Positions 42,705-52,242 are shown, counted from the first letter of the stretch. The stretch: DNA of 64,000 nt from AG-339-G14 sp902553315 (GCA_902553315.1 CACDKN010000001.1:124001-188000); one strand, 5' to 3'. The notes: a model not told the origin generated them from the sequence alone. A program made the numbers and translations.

Positions 42705-43043
42705 TTGTTAGTTACTGCCCTCAAAGGAAAGTCTCATTTTGACAAAATCTTTAAAAAGCCTGATCTAATTGTTAATCATGGCTGCTTGAAAATTATTATA
42801 AAAAAAAATAATCTTGAAGAAATTAAACTAGGATTAATAGTTCCAAAAAAAAATCTTTCTTTAGCAGCAAGAAGAAACTACATAAAAAGAAGTGCTAGGG
42901 AATTGGTTAGGAATAAAATTTTTATAGGGTATGATTTAGTTTTTTTATTGGCTCACAAGATAGAAGATTATTCAAAACAAGAAATAAAAAATAATATTAA
43001 TAAATTGAAAAGAAAGATAGAATCCAAGCTTAATGATTTCTAA
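42705..43043 (+). CDS. rnpA: ribonuclease P protein component
   Basis: 112 residues from TTG. The basic RNase P protein helps the catalytic RNA mature tRNA 5' ends. LGLIVPKKNLSLAARRNYIKRSARELVRN (around 45-73) contains the RNR motif. No better start is seen; TTG follows the rpmH stop by one base. It overlaps yidD by 11 nt. Confidence 0.9.
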   Translation: MLVTALKGKSHFDKIFKKPDLIVNHGCLKIIIKKNNLEEIKLGLIVPKKNLSLAARRNYIKRSARELVRNKIFIGYDLVFLLAHKIEDYSKQEIKNNINKLKRKIESKLNDF

Positions 43044-43302
43044 AACTTTTAATAAAGCTGAAACCTATGCTGTTAAATTTTTATTATCTTTTATAAAAAT
43101 TTATAAGTTATTTTTAAGCCCTGTTTTAGGTAACAATTGTCGATATCATCCCACTTGCAGTTCTTACGCAATAGAAGCACTTGAAACTCATGGCTTGATT
43201 AAAGGCCTTTACCTTTCTATAAAACGTGTTTCAAAATGTCATCCTTTAGGTGGAAGTGGGATAGATCATGTCCCAGAAGCTGATAAGAAAAACATTCAAT
43301 AA
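43033..43302 (+). CDS. yidD: membrane protein insertion efficiency factor YidD
   Basis: 89 residues. Conserved CRYHPTCSSYAIEALETHG (around 37-55) and SKCHPLGGSGIDHVP are unmistakable. YidD is a small membrane-associated helper of YidC. It overlaps rnpA by 11 nt and yidC by one nucleotide, the conserved rnpA-yidD-yidC arrangement. Confidence 0.94.
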   Translation: MISKTFNKAETYAVKFLLSFIKIYKLFLSPVLGNNCRYHPTCSSYAIEALETHGLIKGLYLSIKRVSKCHPLGGSGIDHVPEADKKNIQ

Positions 43303-44915
43303 TGCAAAGATATTTTTTAATATTTTCAATTATCTTCTTAAGTTATTTGCTTTTAATCAATTACAATCCGCCTCAAGAAGAATCAACTTTTGATAGTGTT
43401 TTAAACGATAGTGAGTATTCACAATTAATTCAAGAAGAAGCATTTGTATCTAGAGACGACATTATTGAAGACGAGGTATTTCTCCTAGAAGAAACATGCT
43501 CAACAAACAATCTTTTTTTGATTTCTAATGATGTGTGGAAAATTAAAATTGACTTACCTTCAGGCAAAATATCTTATTTAGAACTTACTGATTACCCAAA
43601 AACCTCTGGCTCAAGTGAGAACAAATTGCTTTTAAATGAGTGCGGCTTGGAAAGATATTCACACACAAGTGGCTTTGCCTTTTTAGATAAAACTATCGAT
43701 TCTGATTCTCTTTTTAAGCTCAGTGAAAACTATAAAGATGGGCTAAATAATGTGTATGTATTTGAAAAGAAATCCGATGATCTTTTGTTTAAAAAATTCA
43801 TTAGCTTTGAATCAAAAAATTATTTGCTTAAGATCAAAGATACGGTTCAAAATTTATCTCCCGAAGAAATAAAATTAGCCGCATATTCAAAATTAGATAG
43901 ATCTGCTGAGGTGGTAGAGTCTAAAGGATCTGGATTTACAGATCCTTCAAGCTTTGCTTACCTGGGGCCGGCTTTCAGAACTGAAGAAGAAAACTACATC
44001 AAAGTTCCTTTCAATGACATACAAGAGGATAAGTTTAAACAGAGTTCATCAGATGGTTGGGCTGCAATTTTGCAACATTATTTCTTGTCTTCGATTGTTC
44101 CTGAACCAGGAAAAAATTACGTTTATCAAGCTAAACAAAAAAGGAGTGGTGATTTCTCTGTAGGAATTGTTGGTGAAACATCGGTTTTAAGGCCTGACGA
44201 AAGTTTTGTTTTTGACCACAAATTTTATTCAGGGCCAAAAATTCAAAGCGAGCTAATTAAGGCCCATCCGGAATTATATTTAGCTGTTGATTATGGTTTT
44301 TTATGGTGGATTGGTCAGCCAATGTATCAGGCGATGAATTTTTTCTTTAATTTAGTAGGAAACTGGGGCTGGTCAATTATTTTAGTCACTATACTAATAA
44401 AAGTCTTGTTATGGCCACTTTCTTACGTTTCATACAAAAATATGGGAAAGATGAGGGAGGTTCAGCCCTTACTTAAAGACATTCAAGAAAGGTATGCGGA
44501 CGACAGACAGGCTTTGTCTAAAGCTATGATGGATTTATACAAAAAAGAAAAAGTAAACCCAGCGCTAGGTTGTTTGCCAATGATTCTACAACTTCCGTTT
44601 TTTTTGGCATTTTATTGGGTTCTCATAGAGACTGTTGAACTGCGTTATGCTCCTTTTCTCTTTTGGATAAGTGATTTATCAGCCAGAGACCCTTTATTTA
44701 TTCTGCCCATACTAAATACGCTGGCTATGTGGGGAATGCAACAACTTCAGCCGCAACCTGTCGGTGCCGATCCAATACAAGTGAACGTATTCAAATACAT
44801 GCCATTTATTTTCGGGGTACTTTTTGCTTTTTTTCCAGCTGGACTCGTTCTTTATTGGTTCATGAATTCTCTTGTGTCTGCTGTACAAATGTATATGCAC
44901 GGCCCTAAGAAATAA
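43302..44915 (+). CDS. yidC: membrane protein insertase YidC
   Basis: 537 residues, the proteobacterial form: first helix (2-19), a periplasmic domain (about 25-330) and five helices in the C-terminal half. WSIILVTILIKVLLWPLSYVSYKNMGKM, MPFIFGVLFAFFPAGLVLYW and NPALGCLPMILQLPFFLAFYWVL are family strings, with a positively charged groove residue in ILIK. It inserts and folds inner-membrane proteins such as F0 subunit c. The periplasmic domain is diverged and acidic. Confidence 0.95.
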   Translation: MQRYFLIFSIIFLSYLLLINYNPPQEESTFDSVLNDSEYSQLIQEEAFVSRDDIIEDEVFLLEETCSTNNLFLISNDVWKIKIDLPSGKISYLELTDYPKTSGSSENKLLLNECGLERYSHTSGFAFLDKTIDSDSLFKLSENYKDGLNNVYVFEKKSDDLLFKKFISFESKNYLLKIKDTVQNLSPEEIKLAAYSKLDRSAEVVESKGSGFTDPSSFAYLGPAFRTEEENYIKVPFNDIQEDKFKQSSSDGWAAILQHYFLSSIVPEPGKNYVYQAKQKRSGDFSVGIVGETSVLRPDESFVFDHKFYSGPKIQSELIKAHPELYLAVDYGFLWWIGQPMYQAMNFFFNLVGNWGWSIILVTILIKVLLWPLSYVSYKNMGKMREVQPLLKDIQERYADDRQALSKAMMDLYKKEKVNPALGCLPMILQLPFFLAFYWVLIETVELRYAPFLFWISDLSARDPLFILPILNTLAMWGMQQLQPQPVGADPIQVNVFKYMPFIFGVLFAFFPAGLVLYWFMNSLVSAVQMYMHGPKK

Positions 44916-44921
44916 ATAGAA

Positions 44922-46226
44922 TTGATTGCTTTAGACGACACTATAGTTGCATGTTCTTCTCCGCCCGGTGTTGGTGCTATTTCTTTGATAAGAGTTTCAA
45001 GCCCTGACATTTCATTTTTAGCTGAAAGTTTATCTCTAGACGGACTTAAAGCAAATGAGGCAAAAGTTACTGAAATTGAGTTAAAAAAGGATTTTAAAGA
45101 GAAGTGTGTACTCACTCTTTTTAAAAAACCTAATTCTTTTACAGGTGAAGACATTTTAGAAGTCTCTTGTCACGGAAATCCTTTGATAGTGAGATTATTA
45201 ATCTCATATTTTGTATCTAAAGGCTGCAGAGAGGCGAAACCGGGTGAGTTTTCTTTAAGGTCTTTTATGAATAATAAACTCACGCTTTTAGAAGCTGAAG
45301 CTATTGACGACTTAATAAATGCAGAGACTGAAGAACAACTATTGGCTAGTTCGAGATCTCTTAGTGGAAGCTTTGATAGCAAAATAGACCTTGTAATAGA
45401 GAAATTAAAAAATTTAAGGATTTATGTTGAGAGCAATATAGATTTTTCAGATGATGAGATAATAAGTGATTTTCATGAGTTTTATTCGAATTTAAATGAT
45501 TTTAATACTTTTTTAGACGATTTTATAGATGAAGTTGGAGCCTCTAAGTACCTTAATGAAGGGGTAAAAGTTGTGTTGACAGGTCCTCCAAACGTCGGAA
45601 AGTCGACCTTAATGAACTATTTTACAGGTGTAAAAACTTCTATTGTCTCTGAAATTCCTGGAACTACTAGAGATATTGTTCAAAAAGAGGTTAAAATAAA
45701 TAATTTGAAGTTTTCTCTTCACGATACCGCTGGCATAAGAGAAGCAACAAAAGACCCTATTGAAACCGAGGGAATAAAATTAGCTAATAAAATAATTAAA
45801 GATTGCGATTTGATTATTGAAATTATAGATAAGAACACAAAAAACTATTTTAGGTCCTACAACAAGCCTGTGATTAGAATATTAAATAAAATAGATATTT
45901 CTGATTACAGGGATAAAGATAGGCTTAATCTATCTTTCTTAGATAAAAAAGATCTAACTAAGCTAAGTAATGAACTTTTCAAAGCGCTTAAGATACCTAA
46001 AAATTTGAACAGTATAAGTTTTTCAGCTAGATCCAGGCATATAAGCCTTCTTTACAAAGCTAGAAAAGAAATATTTGAAAGCTTAAAATTTAAGAACGAC
46101 ACCGATCTAGAGTTGATAGCAGAAAACTTAAAAAGGGCCAGCGATTTTTTAGGAGAGATAAAAGCTCCCTACACCTCGGATCAACTGCTAGGAGAAATTT
46201 TTTCTTCTTTTTGTATTGGAAAATAA
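44922..46226 (+). CDS. mnmE: tRNA modification GTPase MnmE (TrmE)
   Basis: 434 residues from TTG, slightly shorter than E. coli (454). With MnmG it adds the cmnm5 group to U34 of tRNAs. The tetrahydrofolate domain (about 1-117), GTPase G1 GPPNVGKSTLM (221-231), G2 TTRDIV, G3 DTAGIRE and G4 NKID are present. It ends in CIGK, the conserved C-terminal catalytic cysteine. The 7-nt gap to yidC supports co-transcription. Confidence 0.95.
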   Translation: MIALDDTIVACSSPPGVGAISLIRVSSPDISFLAESLSLDGLKANEAKVTEIELKKDFKEKCVLTLFKKPNSFTGEDILEVSCHGNPLIVRLLISYFVSKGCREAKPGEFSLRSFMNNKLTLLEAEAIDDLINAETEEQLLASSRSLSGSFDSKIDLVIEKLKNLRIYVESNIDFSDDEIISDFHEFYSNLNDFNTFLDDFIDEVGASKYLNEGVKVVLTGPPNVGKSTLMNYFTGVKTSIVSEIPGTTRDIVQKEVKINNLKFSLHDTAGIREATKDPIETEGIKLANKIIKDCDLIIEIIDKNTKNYFRSYNKPVIRILNKIDISDYRDKDRLNLSFLDKKDLTKLSNELFKALKIPKNLNSISFSARSRHISLLYKARKEIFESLKFKNDTDLELIAENLKRASDFLGEIKAPYTSDQLLGEIFSSFCIGK

Positions 46227-46466
46227 TTGTTGAAAGGTTGTTAATTAAATTTTTATAAAACTTAAACATTTATTTATATAAGAAGTTATCAACACGAATA
46301 AACAACTTAATAACAAAGCATTAAGATTTTTTTTACTGACTTATTTTCTTTTTATAATCAAAAAAAACTTGAGGATAAAAAGTTATTAACAGAAAATAGC
46401 GTTCCCAATAACAACAACAATAATATATATAATATATAAATATTATCTATATTTTTTATAAGCGTA
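46227..46466. other. mnmE-mnmG intergenic region, rival candidate oriC
   Basis: 240 nt, the longest gap in the origin-right block and extremely AT-rich. Near-consensus DnaA boxes: TTATCAACA (46286-46294) and TTATTAACA (46383-46391). AGTGGATAA (46466-46474), an 8 of 9 match on the minus strand, overlaps the mnmG start. A run of A/T around 46419-46460 resembles a DNA-unwinding element next to mnmG, as in E. coli. No GATC cluster or coding frame was seen. Confidence 0.5.
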
Positions 46467-48338
46467 GTGGATAATTTTGAAATAATAGTAATCGGTGGAG
46501 GCCATGCTGGAGTGGAAGCCGCTTATGCTTGCGCGAGATTAAAAAAAAGAACTTGTCTTATTACTAATTCTTACGAGGACCTGGGAAAAATGTCATGCAA
46601 CCCAGCTATAGGAGGAATAGGAAAAAGTCATCTGGTAAGAGAGATAGACGCCATGGGCGGACTAATGGCATTAGCCGCGGACGCAGCAGGCATCCATTTT
46701 AGGGTATTAAATGCGTCGAAAGGACCTGCGGTAAGAGCAACAAGATCACAATCAGATAGATCGCTTTACTCAAATAAAGTTAAGGATATTATTAGTAGTG
46801 AACACTTACTTACTATTAGAGAGGGCGAAGTTGAAGAGATAATTTTAGAAAACGAAGAAGCAAAAGGAATTGTTTTAGAAAGCAGTGAAAAAATATATTC
46901 AAACAAAGTGATCTTAACCGCTGGAACTTTTTTAAATGGAAAATTATTTACTGGAGAAACCCAAGAAGAAGGCGGAAGAATAGGAGATAAGCCTTCAAAA
47001 AAACTAGCAAAATTTTTGTTGTCTTTGAGTCTTAGCTCGGGGAGACTGAAGACCGGGACTCCTCCGAGAATAGATGCAAAAAGTGTAAATTGGGATCTTA
47101 CTCAAGAACAGCCAGGAGACAACCCAAGGCCAACAATGTCATTTATATCTACTGACAACGTGCACCCGAGACAATTGAGTTGTTTTATTACAAGAACAAA
47201 TTCTCGAACTCATGAAATAATTTCGGAAGGTATAGATAAATCACCAATATTTTCTGGGAAGATTGAAGGAATTGGGCCTAGATATTGTCCTTCTATAGAA
47301 GATAAAATTTTTAGATTTTCTGATAAGGATTCACACCAAATATTTATAGAACCAGAGGGTCTAAAAGCTAATGAAGTGTATCCAAACGGAATATCAACAA
47401 GCATGCCAAAAGAAATACAAAAAAGAATGGTTAACTCAATTAAAGGTTTTGAAGATGCGGTAATAACAAAGTTTGGGTATGCCGTAGAATATGATTTCTT
47501 CGACCCCAGAGAACTTCAACATACTTTGGAAACAAAAAAAATTAAAAATCTTTTTTTTGCGGGGCAAATTAATGGGACTACAGGATATGAAGAAGCTGCT
47601 GCTCAAGGCTTGATAGCTGGAATAAACGCATCCCAAGCATTAAATGATCAGGATCCTTGGATTCCTCGAAGAGATGAGAGTTATATAGGGGTCTTGATTG
47701 ACGATTTGGTTACTTTGGGCACTAAAGAGCCATATAGAATGTTCACATCAAGAGCAGAATATAGATTACTTTTGAGAGAAGACAATGCTGATCAAAGGTT
47801 AACCCCAATAGCGAGAAAAATGGGACTTATTAATGAAAAAAGATGGGAAATATTTAATAGAAAACAAGACAACATAAAAAAAGAAAAACAAAGGCTTAAA
47901 AAACTTAAAATTTCAAAGGAAAGCCTAAAAAGTAAAGAAGACAAAAACAAACAAAAGGAGAGCGATTATATTTCTGCATTGGATGCTTTAAAAAGACCCG
48001 AGGTTTCATACGAAGACGTATGCTCTTCTTTGGGAATAAAACCAGCTGAATCAGAAATAGCCCTCGACGTTACAACATCAGAAAAATATTCTGGCTATAT
48101 TGAAAGACAAAAAAAAGAAATACAGAAAGTAAAAAGAAACGAAAACGCAAAAATCCCTGAAAAAATAAACTTCGATGATATTGAAGGCTTGTCCAATGAG
48201 TCCAAACAAAAGCTCAATTTAGTGAAGCCTAAAACATTAGCTCACGCTCAACGAATACCAGGCTTAACGCCTGCTGCAATTTCGCTGCTGTTAGTCCACA
48301 TCAAAAAAAAGAACACACAAGAAATAAATGTTGTTTGA
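46467..48338 (+). CDS. mnmG: tRNA uridine-5-carboxymethylaminomethyl modification enzyme MnmG (GidA)
   Basis: 623 residues, FAD-dependent partner of MnmE. The GTG start yields the N-terminus MDNFEIIVIGGGHAGVEAA, which gives the FAD loop GGGHAG. MSCNPAIGGIGKSHLVREIDAMGG and SGRLKTGTPPRID are conserved. AGQINGTTGYEEAAAQGLIAGINA marks the FAD-binding end. Length matches E. coli (629). Its stop overlaps the rsmG start by 11 nt. Confidence 0.97.
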   Translation: MDNFEIIVIGGGHAGVEAAYACARLKKRTCLITNSYEDLGKMSCNPAIGGIGKSHLVREIDAMGGLMALAADAAGIHFRVLNASKGPAVRATRSQSDRSLYSNKVKDIISSEHLLTIREGEVEEIILENEEAKGIVLESSEKIYSNKVILTAGTFLNGKLFTGETQEEGGRIGDKPSKKLAKFLLSLSLSSGRLKTGTPPRIDAKSVNWDLTQEQPGDNPRPTMSFISTDNVHPRQLSCFITRTNSRTHEIISEGIDKSPIFSGKIEGIGPRYCPSIEDKIFRFSDKDSHQIFIEPEGLKANEVYPNGISTSMPKEIQKRMVNSIKGFEDAVITKFGYAVEYDFFDPRELQHTLETKKIKNLFFAGQINGTTGYEEAAAQGLIAGINASQALNDQDPWIPRRDESYIGVLIDDLVTLGTKEPYRMFTSRAEYRLLLREDNADQRLTPIARKMGLINEKRWEIFNRKQDNIKKEKQRLKKLKISKESLKSKEDKNKQKESDYISALDALKRPEVSYEDVCSSLGIKPAESEIALDVTTSEKYSGYIERQKKEIQKVKRNENAKIPEKINFDDIEGLSNESKQKLNLVKPKTLAHAQRIPGLTPAAISLLLVHIKKKNTQEINVV

Positions 48339-48930
48339 TCTAACCGATCAAAAAAGTCTAAAACCAATAGACGAGAGACAACAAACAAACTTAAATAAAT
48401 TTCTCGCATTACTCGGAAAGTGGAATAAGACTAGAAACTTGGTTTCCAGAAAAACGTCTTTACGAGATTTAAATCATCATGTAATCGATTGCTTGGCGCT
48501 GAACAAAGAATTAAATTGTAAAAAATTATTAGACGTTGGAAGTGGAGCAGGATTTCCGGGAGTAGTGACAGCTATATCAAACCCTCAGATGGAAATAACT
48601 TTGCTTGATTCAAACCTAAAAAAAGTTTCTTTCCTCAATCATGTAAAAGCAGAGCTCCAATTAAAGAATATTAAAGTTATTCATAATAGGATAGAAGATT
48701 TTGATTTGTCAAAAGAAGACTGGATTGTCTCTAGAGCTTTTTCAAGCCCAGAAGAGTTAATAAACAAAATTAAAGAAAAGGCTCCGAGAGATCTTGTTTT
48801 CTTAATGATGGTTTCCAAAAATATAAAGCCCTCAATACTCGGATACGATGTTGATTACATTGAATCTTCAGCAGCAAATATCTTAAAAAAAAATAGAGGG
48901 TTTTTAAAAATATCGTTATCTAAAAACTGA
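48328..48930 (+). CDS. rsmG: 16S rRNA (guanine527-N7)-methyltransferase RsmG (GidB)
   Basis: 200 residues. It methylates G527 of 16S rRNA with S-adenosylmethionine. LLDVGSGAGFPGVVTAI (around 71-87) is the cofactor loop; LLDSNLKKVSFLNHVKAEL follows; IVSRAFSSPEEL is the conserved motif IV. Overlaps mnmG by 11 nt and precedes parA by 13 nt. Confidence 0.94.
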   Translation: MLFDLTDQKSLKPIDERQQTNLNKFLALLGKWNKTRNLVSRKTSLRDLNHHVIDCLALNKELNCKKLLDVGSGAGFPGVVTAISNPQMEITLLDSNLKKVSFLNHVKAELQLKNIKVIHNRIEDFDLSKEDWIVSRAFSSPEELINKIKEKAPRDLVFLMMVSKNIKPSILGYDVDYIESSAANILKKNRGFLKISLSKN

Positions 48931-48943
48931 TATAGTTTAAAAA

Positions 48944-49723
48944 TTGACTACTTTAGTTGTTGCAAATCAAAAAGGCGGCGTAGGAAAGACAACCACCGCT
49001 TTAAATCTTGCCGCTTCTCTATCGGCAGCATCGAGGAGCGTATTGTTGGTGGATCTAGATTCACAAAAGAATTCTACATCTGGCTCAGGCATAACTGAAA
49101 AATTAAGTAATTTAACTCTTTTAGATGTTCTAATAGACGAAGAGCCAATAAGCTCGATAATCCTAAAAACCGAATACAAATTTGATTTAATTCCCGCAAG
49201 CCAAGAGCTAATTTCCGCTGAAATGGAGCTTATAAACAAAAGTAATCCTACCGCGCTCCTCAAGAAAAAGTTAAACCAGGTGAAGCATAACTACGATTAC
49301 ATAGTAATAGATTGCCCACCATCTCTTGGAATGTTGTCAGTCAGCGCATTGCGCGCGGCCGACCAAGTATTAATACCTCTGCAGTGCGAGTATTATTCTT
49401 TGGAGGGTCTCGCCTCCATGAGCAAAACAATTGAGGAGATTAATTCTTCAACGGGCGACGAAATTAAAATATCTGTTATTCTAAGAACTATGTTTGATAT
49501 TAGAAATAAGTCTGCAAGAGATGTCTCAAGTGAACTTGAAAAACATTTCGCCAACGAATTGTGTTCAACCATTATTCCAAGAAACGTAAAGCTTTCGGAG
49601 GCGCCTAGCTATGGAATGCCCGCTCTATATTATGAGCCGGAGGCCAAAGGCACTATCGCTTATCTTGCGCTAGCAGGAGAATTAATTAATAAATACGAAA
49701 GAACAGGGCCAAGTGAACTCTGA
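48944..49723 (+). CDS. parA: chromosome partitioning ATPase ParA (Soj)
   Basis: 259 residues from TTG. The deviant Walker A KGGVGKTT is at 10-17 and the Walker A' DLDSQKNSTS and Walker B DYIVIDCPPSLG follow. It forms the ATP-dependent gradient on the nucleoid that pulls ParB-parS apart. TTG is the only start that gives a complete beta-1 strand (MTTLVVANQ). It overlaps parB by 11 nt. Confidence 0.95.
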   Translation: MTTLVVANQKGGVGKTTTALNLAASLSAASRSVLLVDLDSQKNSTSGSGITEKLSNLTLLDVLIDEEPISSIILKTEYKFDLIPASQELISAEMELINKSNPTALLKKKLNQVKHNYDYIVIDCPPSLGMLSVSALRAADQVLIPLQCEYYSLEGLASMSKTIEEINSSTGDEIKISVILRTMFDIRNKSARDVSSELEKHFANELCSTIIPRNVKLSEAPSYGMPALYYEPEAKGTIAYLALAGELINKYERTGPSEL

Positions 49724-50573
49724 AAATAATAAAAGAGCTAAAAGAGGCTTAGGTGCATTATTAGGCACAGAAATTAGTTTAGATGGAAAAAAAGTTAGCG
49801 TTCTAAGTGTAGAAATTGAAAAAATAAGGTTCAGCAGATTTCAACCAAGAACCGTAATTAATGATGAGAAATTAGATGAACTAAAAGAGTCAATTCTTTC
49901 TCAAGGGATTATCCAACCTTTAATAGTTAGGCAGACTGCGGGTGGGGGTTATGAGTTAATCGCTGGCGAGAGGAGACTTAGAGCGGCAAGATTGGCTGGC
50001 TTAGAGCAAGCACCAGTAGTAGTAAAAGAGGTCAGTGACGAAGAAATCAATAAAATTGGATTAATAGAAAATTTACAAAGAGAAGATTTAAACCCTATTG
50101 ATGAAGCAAGAGGCATACAAAGACTTCAAAAAGAATTCAATCTTACTCAAGATGACTTGGGTAAGTCACTTGGAAAGTCTAGAGCAGCTGTGGCCAACAG
50201 CATAAGGTTGCTTCAATTATCAAAAGAAGTTCAAGACTTGCTTCAAGAAGGAGTTCTAAATATGGGCCATGCAAGGCCATTACTTAGTTTGCCCGAGGGC
50301 ATTCAAGAAAGTTTTGCAAAAAAGATCAGTAAAAATGGCCTTTCTGTTAGACAAACCGAAGCTCTGGTAAATAGTTATCAGTCTCAAAAGAATCCTAAAG
50401 TTACTTCCAAAAAAGATCCAAATTTATTGAATTTAGAAAACGAATTAAGCGATTACTTGGGCTCGTCAGTAACGATTTCACATAAAAAAAATGGATCGGG
50501 AAAGATAACTTTTGTTTATAAAAATCTTGAGCAACTGGATTCAATAATTAAGCCTTTGAAAAAAGAGGAATAA
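49713..50573 (+). CDS. parB: chromosome partitioning protein ParB (Spo0J)
   Basis: 286 residues from GTG. The N-terminal RGLGALLG peptide binds ParA. GERRLRAARLAGLEQ (around 88-102) is the CTP-binding GERRxRA motif. TQDDLGKSLGKSRAAVANSIRLLQL is the parS-binding helix-turn-helix. It overlaps parA by 11 nt. The perfect parS at 39587 is its expected target. Confidence 0.95.
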   Translation: MNSENNKRAKRGLGALLGTEISLDGKKVSVLSVEIEKIRFSRFQPRTVINDEKLDELKESILSQGIIQPLIVRQTAGGGYELIAGERRLRAARLAGLEQAPVVVKEVSDEEINKIGLIENLQREDLNPIDEARGIQRLQKEFNLTQDDLGKSLGKSRAAVANSIRLLQLSKEVQDLLQEGVLNMGHARPLLSLPEGIQESFAKKISKNGLSVRQTEALVNSYQSQKNPKVTSKKDPNLLNLENELSDYLGSSVTISHKKNGSGKITFVYKNLEQLDSIIKPLKKEE

Positions 50574-50595
50574 ATAAAAAAATCTCATATTATTC

Positions 50596-50625
50596 TTGAA
50601 TAGTTAAGTCAGACCTAACTATAAT
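50596..50625 (+). promoter_or_regulatory. sigma-70-like promoter of the atp operon
   Basis: TTGAAT (50596-50601), an 18-nt spacer, then a perfect TATAAT (50620-50625), 17 nt upstream of the atpB ATG. It lies in the 69-nt gap after parB, the only gap of that size between the two units. Confidence 0.6.
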
Positions 50626-50642
50626 GCGGTGCCCAAGAAATT

Positions 50643-51524
50643 ATGGCCGAGAAAAACCTTATAGATCCTTCAGCTTCATCGGATTTAACGCCGACTTCAG
50701 ATTATATTAGCCATCACCTAACAAATTTAACTTACGGCTGGTGTGAAAAAACAGAAAGTTGGGGGTTTGCCAATCATCAACAATCGTTATTTTCAGAATC
50801 TTCTTGCAAGGTCACTGAAATGGGTTTTTGGGCTTTCCATTTAGATACAATTTTTATGTCGTCAATTCTAGGAATTATCTTTTTTGGCTTCTTTGGTTTG
50901 GTGGTAAGTGCAGCAAAAAAGGGCGTTCCCGGAAAATTACAAAACTTTGCTGAGTTTGTTTTTGAATTCATCAGTAACGCCGTAAGTACAAATTTTCATG
51001 GTACCTCGAAAATTGTTGGCCCCTTAGCGTTTACTTCTTGTGTTTGGATTTTATCTTGGAACTTAATGGATTTATTGCCAGTAGAGTTGACAAATTTTGT
51101 AGGCGCTTCTGGAAGCGGAATCGATTATTTTAAAGTGTTACCCACCGCAGATGTAAATGCACCTCTCGCACTAGCACTGGTAGTTATGTTTTTTGTAACT
51201 TACTACACCATAGCTAACCACGGTATTTTAGGATTTTTAAAAGAATTCATTAACCCAATAGAATTGGTTGGGTACTTCTCTAAACATGTTGCTTTGGCTT
51301 TGAGGCTATATGGAAATTTGTTTGCCGGAGAAATGATTTTTATTTTGATTGGAATCATGTTTGGACAGTTCTTGATGTCGTTTGGACAAACCCTTTGGTT
51401 TTTCCCAGGACTCATAATGAATTTGGCTTGGGCGTTGTTTCACATTCTTATTATTGCTTTGCAGGCATATATATTTATGATGCTGACCATAGCTTACATT
51501 AACCTGGCTTGTGCAAAACACTAG
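50643..51524 (+). CDS. atpB: F0F1 ATP synthase subunit a
   Basis: 293 residues with about five to six membrane helices. It forms the proton half-channels. The essential arginine lies in KHVALALRLYGNLFAGEM. SWNLMDLLPVE and ILIIALQAYIFMMLTIAYINLA are conserved. atpI, which usually precedes it, is absent. The N-terminal 80 residues are soluble, longer than in many homologues. It starts the eight-gene atp operon. Confidence 0.96.
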   Translation: MAEKNLIDPSASSDLTPTSDYISHHLTNLTYGWCEKTESWGFANHQQSLFSESSCKVTEMGFWAFHLDTIFMSSILGIIFFGFFGLVVSAAKKGVPGKLQNFAEFVFEFISNAVSTNFHGTSKIVGPLAFTSCVWILSWNLMDLLPVELTNFVGASGSGIDYFKVLPTADVNAPLALALVVMFFVTYYTIANHGILGFLKEFINPIELVGYFSKHVALALRLYGNLFAGEMIFILIGIMFGQFLMSFGQTLWFFPGLIMNLAWALFHILIIALQAYIFMMLTIAYINLACAKH

Positions 51525-51546
51525 TCAATAAAACAAGGAGAAAAAA

Positions 51547-51768
51547 ATGGAAGAGTTAAGATTGATTGCGGGAGCTATACTTACCGGCTTTGGCGCTCTG
51601 GGTGCCGGAATCGGTATCGGAACTTTAACTTCAAAATACATAGAAGCTTTAGCTAGACAACCTGAACTACAAGGTTTACTTTTCGGACAGCTCTTAATTG
51701 CAATGGGATTAATCGATGCTTTGCCAGTAATCTCTCTAGCAGTTGGGCTTTTGTTTTTATTTACTTAA
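51547..51768 (+). CDS. atpE: F0F1 ATP synthase subunit c
   Basis: 73 residues, a two-helix hairpin proteolipid. The ring rotates with proton passage. GALGAGIGIG in helix 1, the RQPE loop (38-41) and D57 in MGLIDALP in helix 2. Asp at that site and no Gln in helix 1 indicate proton, not sodium, coupling. A strong AAGGAG ribosome site precedes it, fitting the high copy number needed. Confidence 0.97.
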   Translation: MEELRLIAGAILTGFGALGAGIGIGTLTSKYIEALARQPELQGLLFGQLLIAMGLIDALPVISLAVGLLFLFT

Positions 51769-51771
51769 AGC

Positions 51772-52242
51772 ATGAACGTCAACGCTACCTTTTTTGCTGA
51801 GTTACTAGCTTTTAGTATTTTTATATTTATTACTTATAGATACCTTTGGCCTAGTTTCTCTTCTATCTTGGACGAAAGAAGAGATGAAATTTCTAAAGGC
51901 CTAGAAGCCGCGAGCGAGTCTCAAAAAAAACTTGAGGACGCACAAGACCAATCTAGAAAAATGATTGAAGACGCCAAATCTGAAGCTTCTAATTTAATAA
52001 ATCAGGCAGGCACAAGGGGCGATCAAATTGTCGAAGAAGCAAAAACTCAAGCAACAGAAGAGCAGCAAAAGATTAAACTTGCAGCTGAGGCGGACATAGA
52101 ACAAAACGTTTCAAAAGCCAAAGAAACTTTGAAGCAAGAAGTTTCTTCTTTAGTGCTTGCAGGCGCGACAAAAATTCTCGAAAAAGAAGTCAATGCAGAA
52201 TCCAATAAAGAGATTATAGACGACTTAATAAAGGAGCTTTAA
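51772..52242 (+). CDS. atpF: F0F1 ATP synthase subunit b
   Basis: 156 residues. One N-terminal membrane helix (about 6-24, FAELLAFSIFIFITYRYLWP) is followed by a long, charged coiled-coil stalk. The pattern ILDERRDEISKGLEAA is typical. It joins F0 to F1 as the peripheral stalk. Starts 4 nt after atpE stop; overlaps atpH by 1 nt. Confidence 0.95.
   Translation: MNVNATFFAELLAFSIFIFITYRYLWPSFSSILDERRDEISKGLEAASESQKKLEDAQDQSRKMIEDAKSEASNLINQAGTRGDQIVEEAKTQATEEQQKIKLAAEADIEQNVSKAKETLKQEVSSLVLAGATKILEKEVNAESNKEIIDDLIKEL

Noticed and set aside
42705..43043. ATG start for rnpA
   Set aside because: No ATG lies in frame near the expected N-terminus; TTG right after rpmH gives a normal-length protein.
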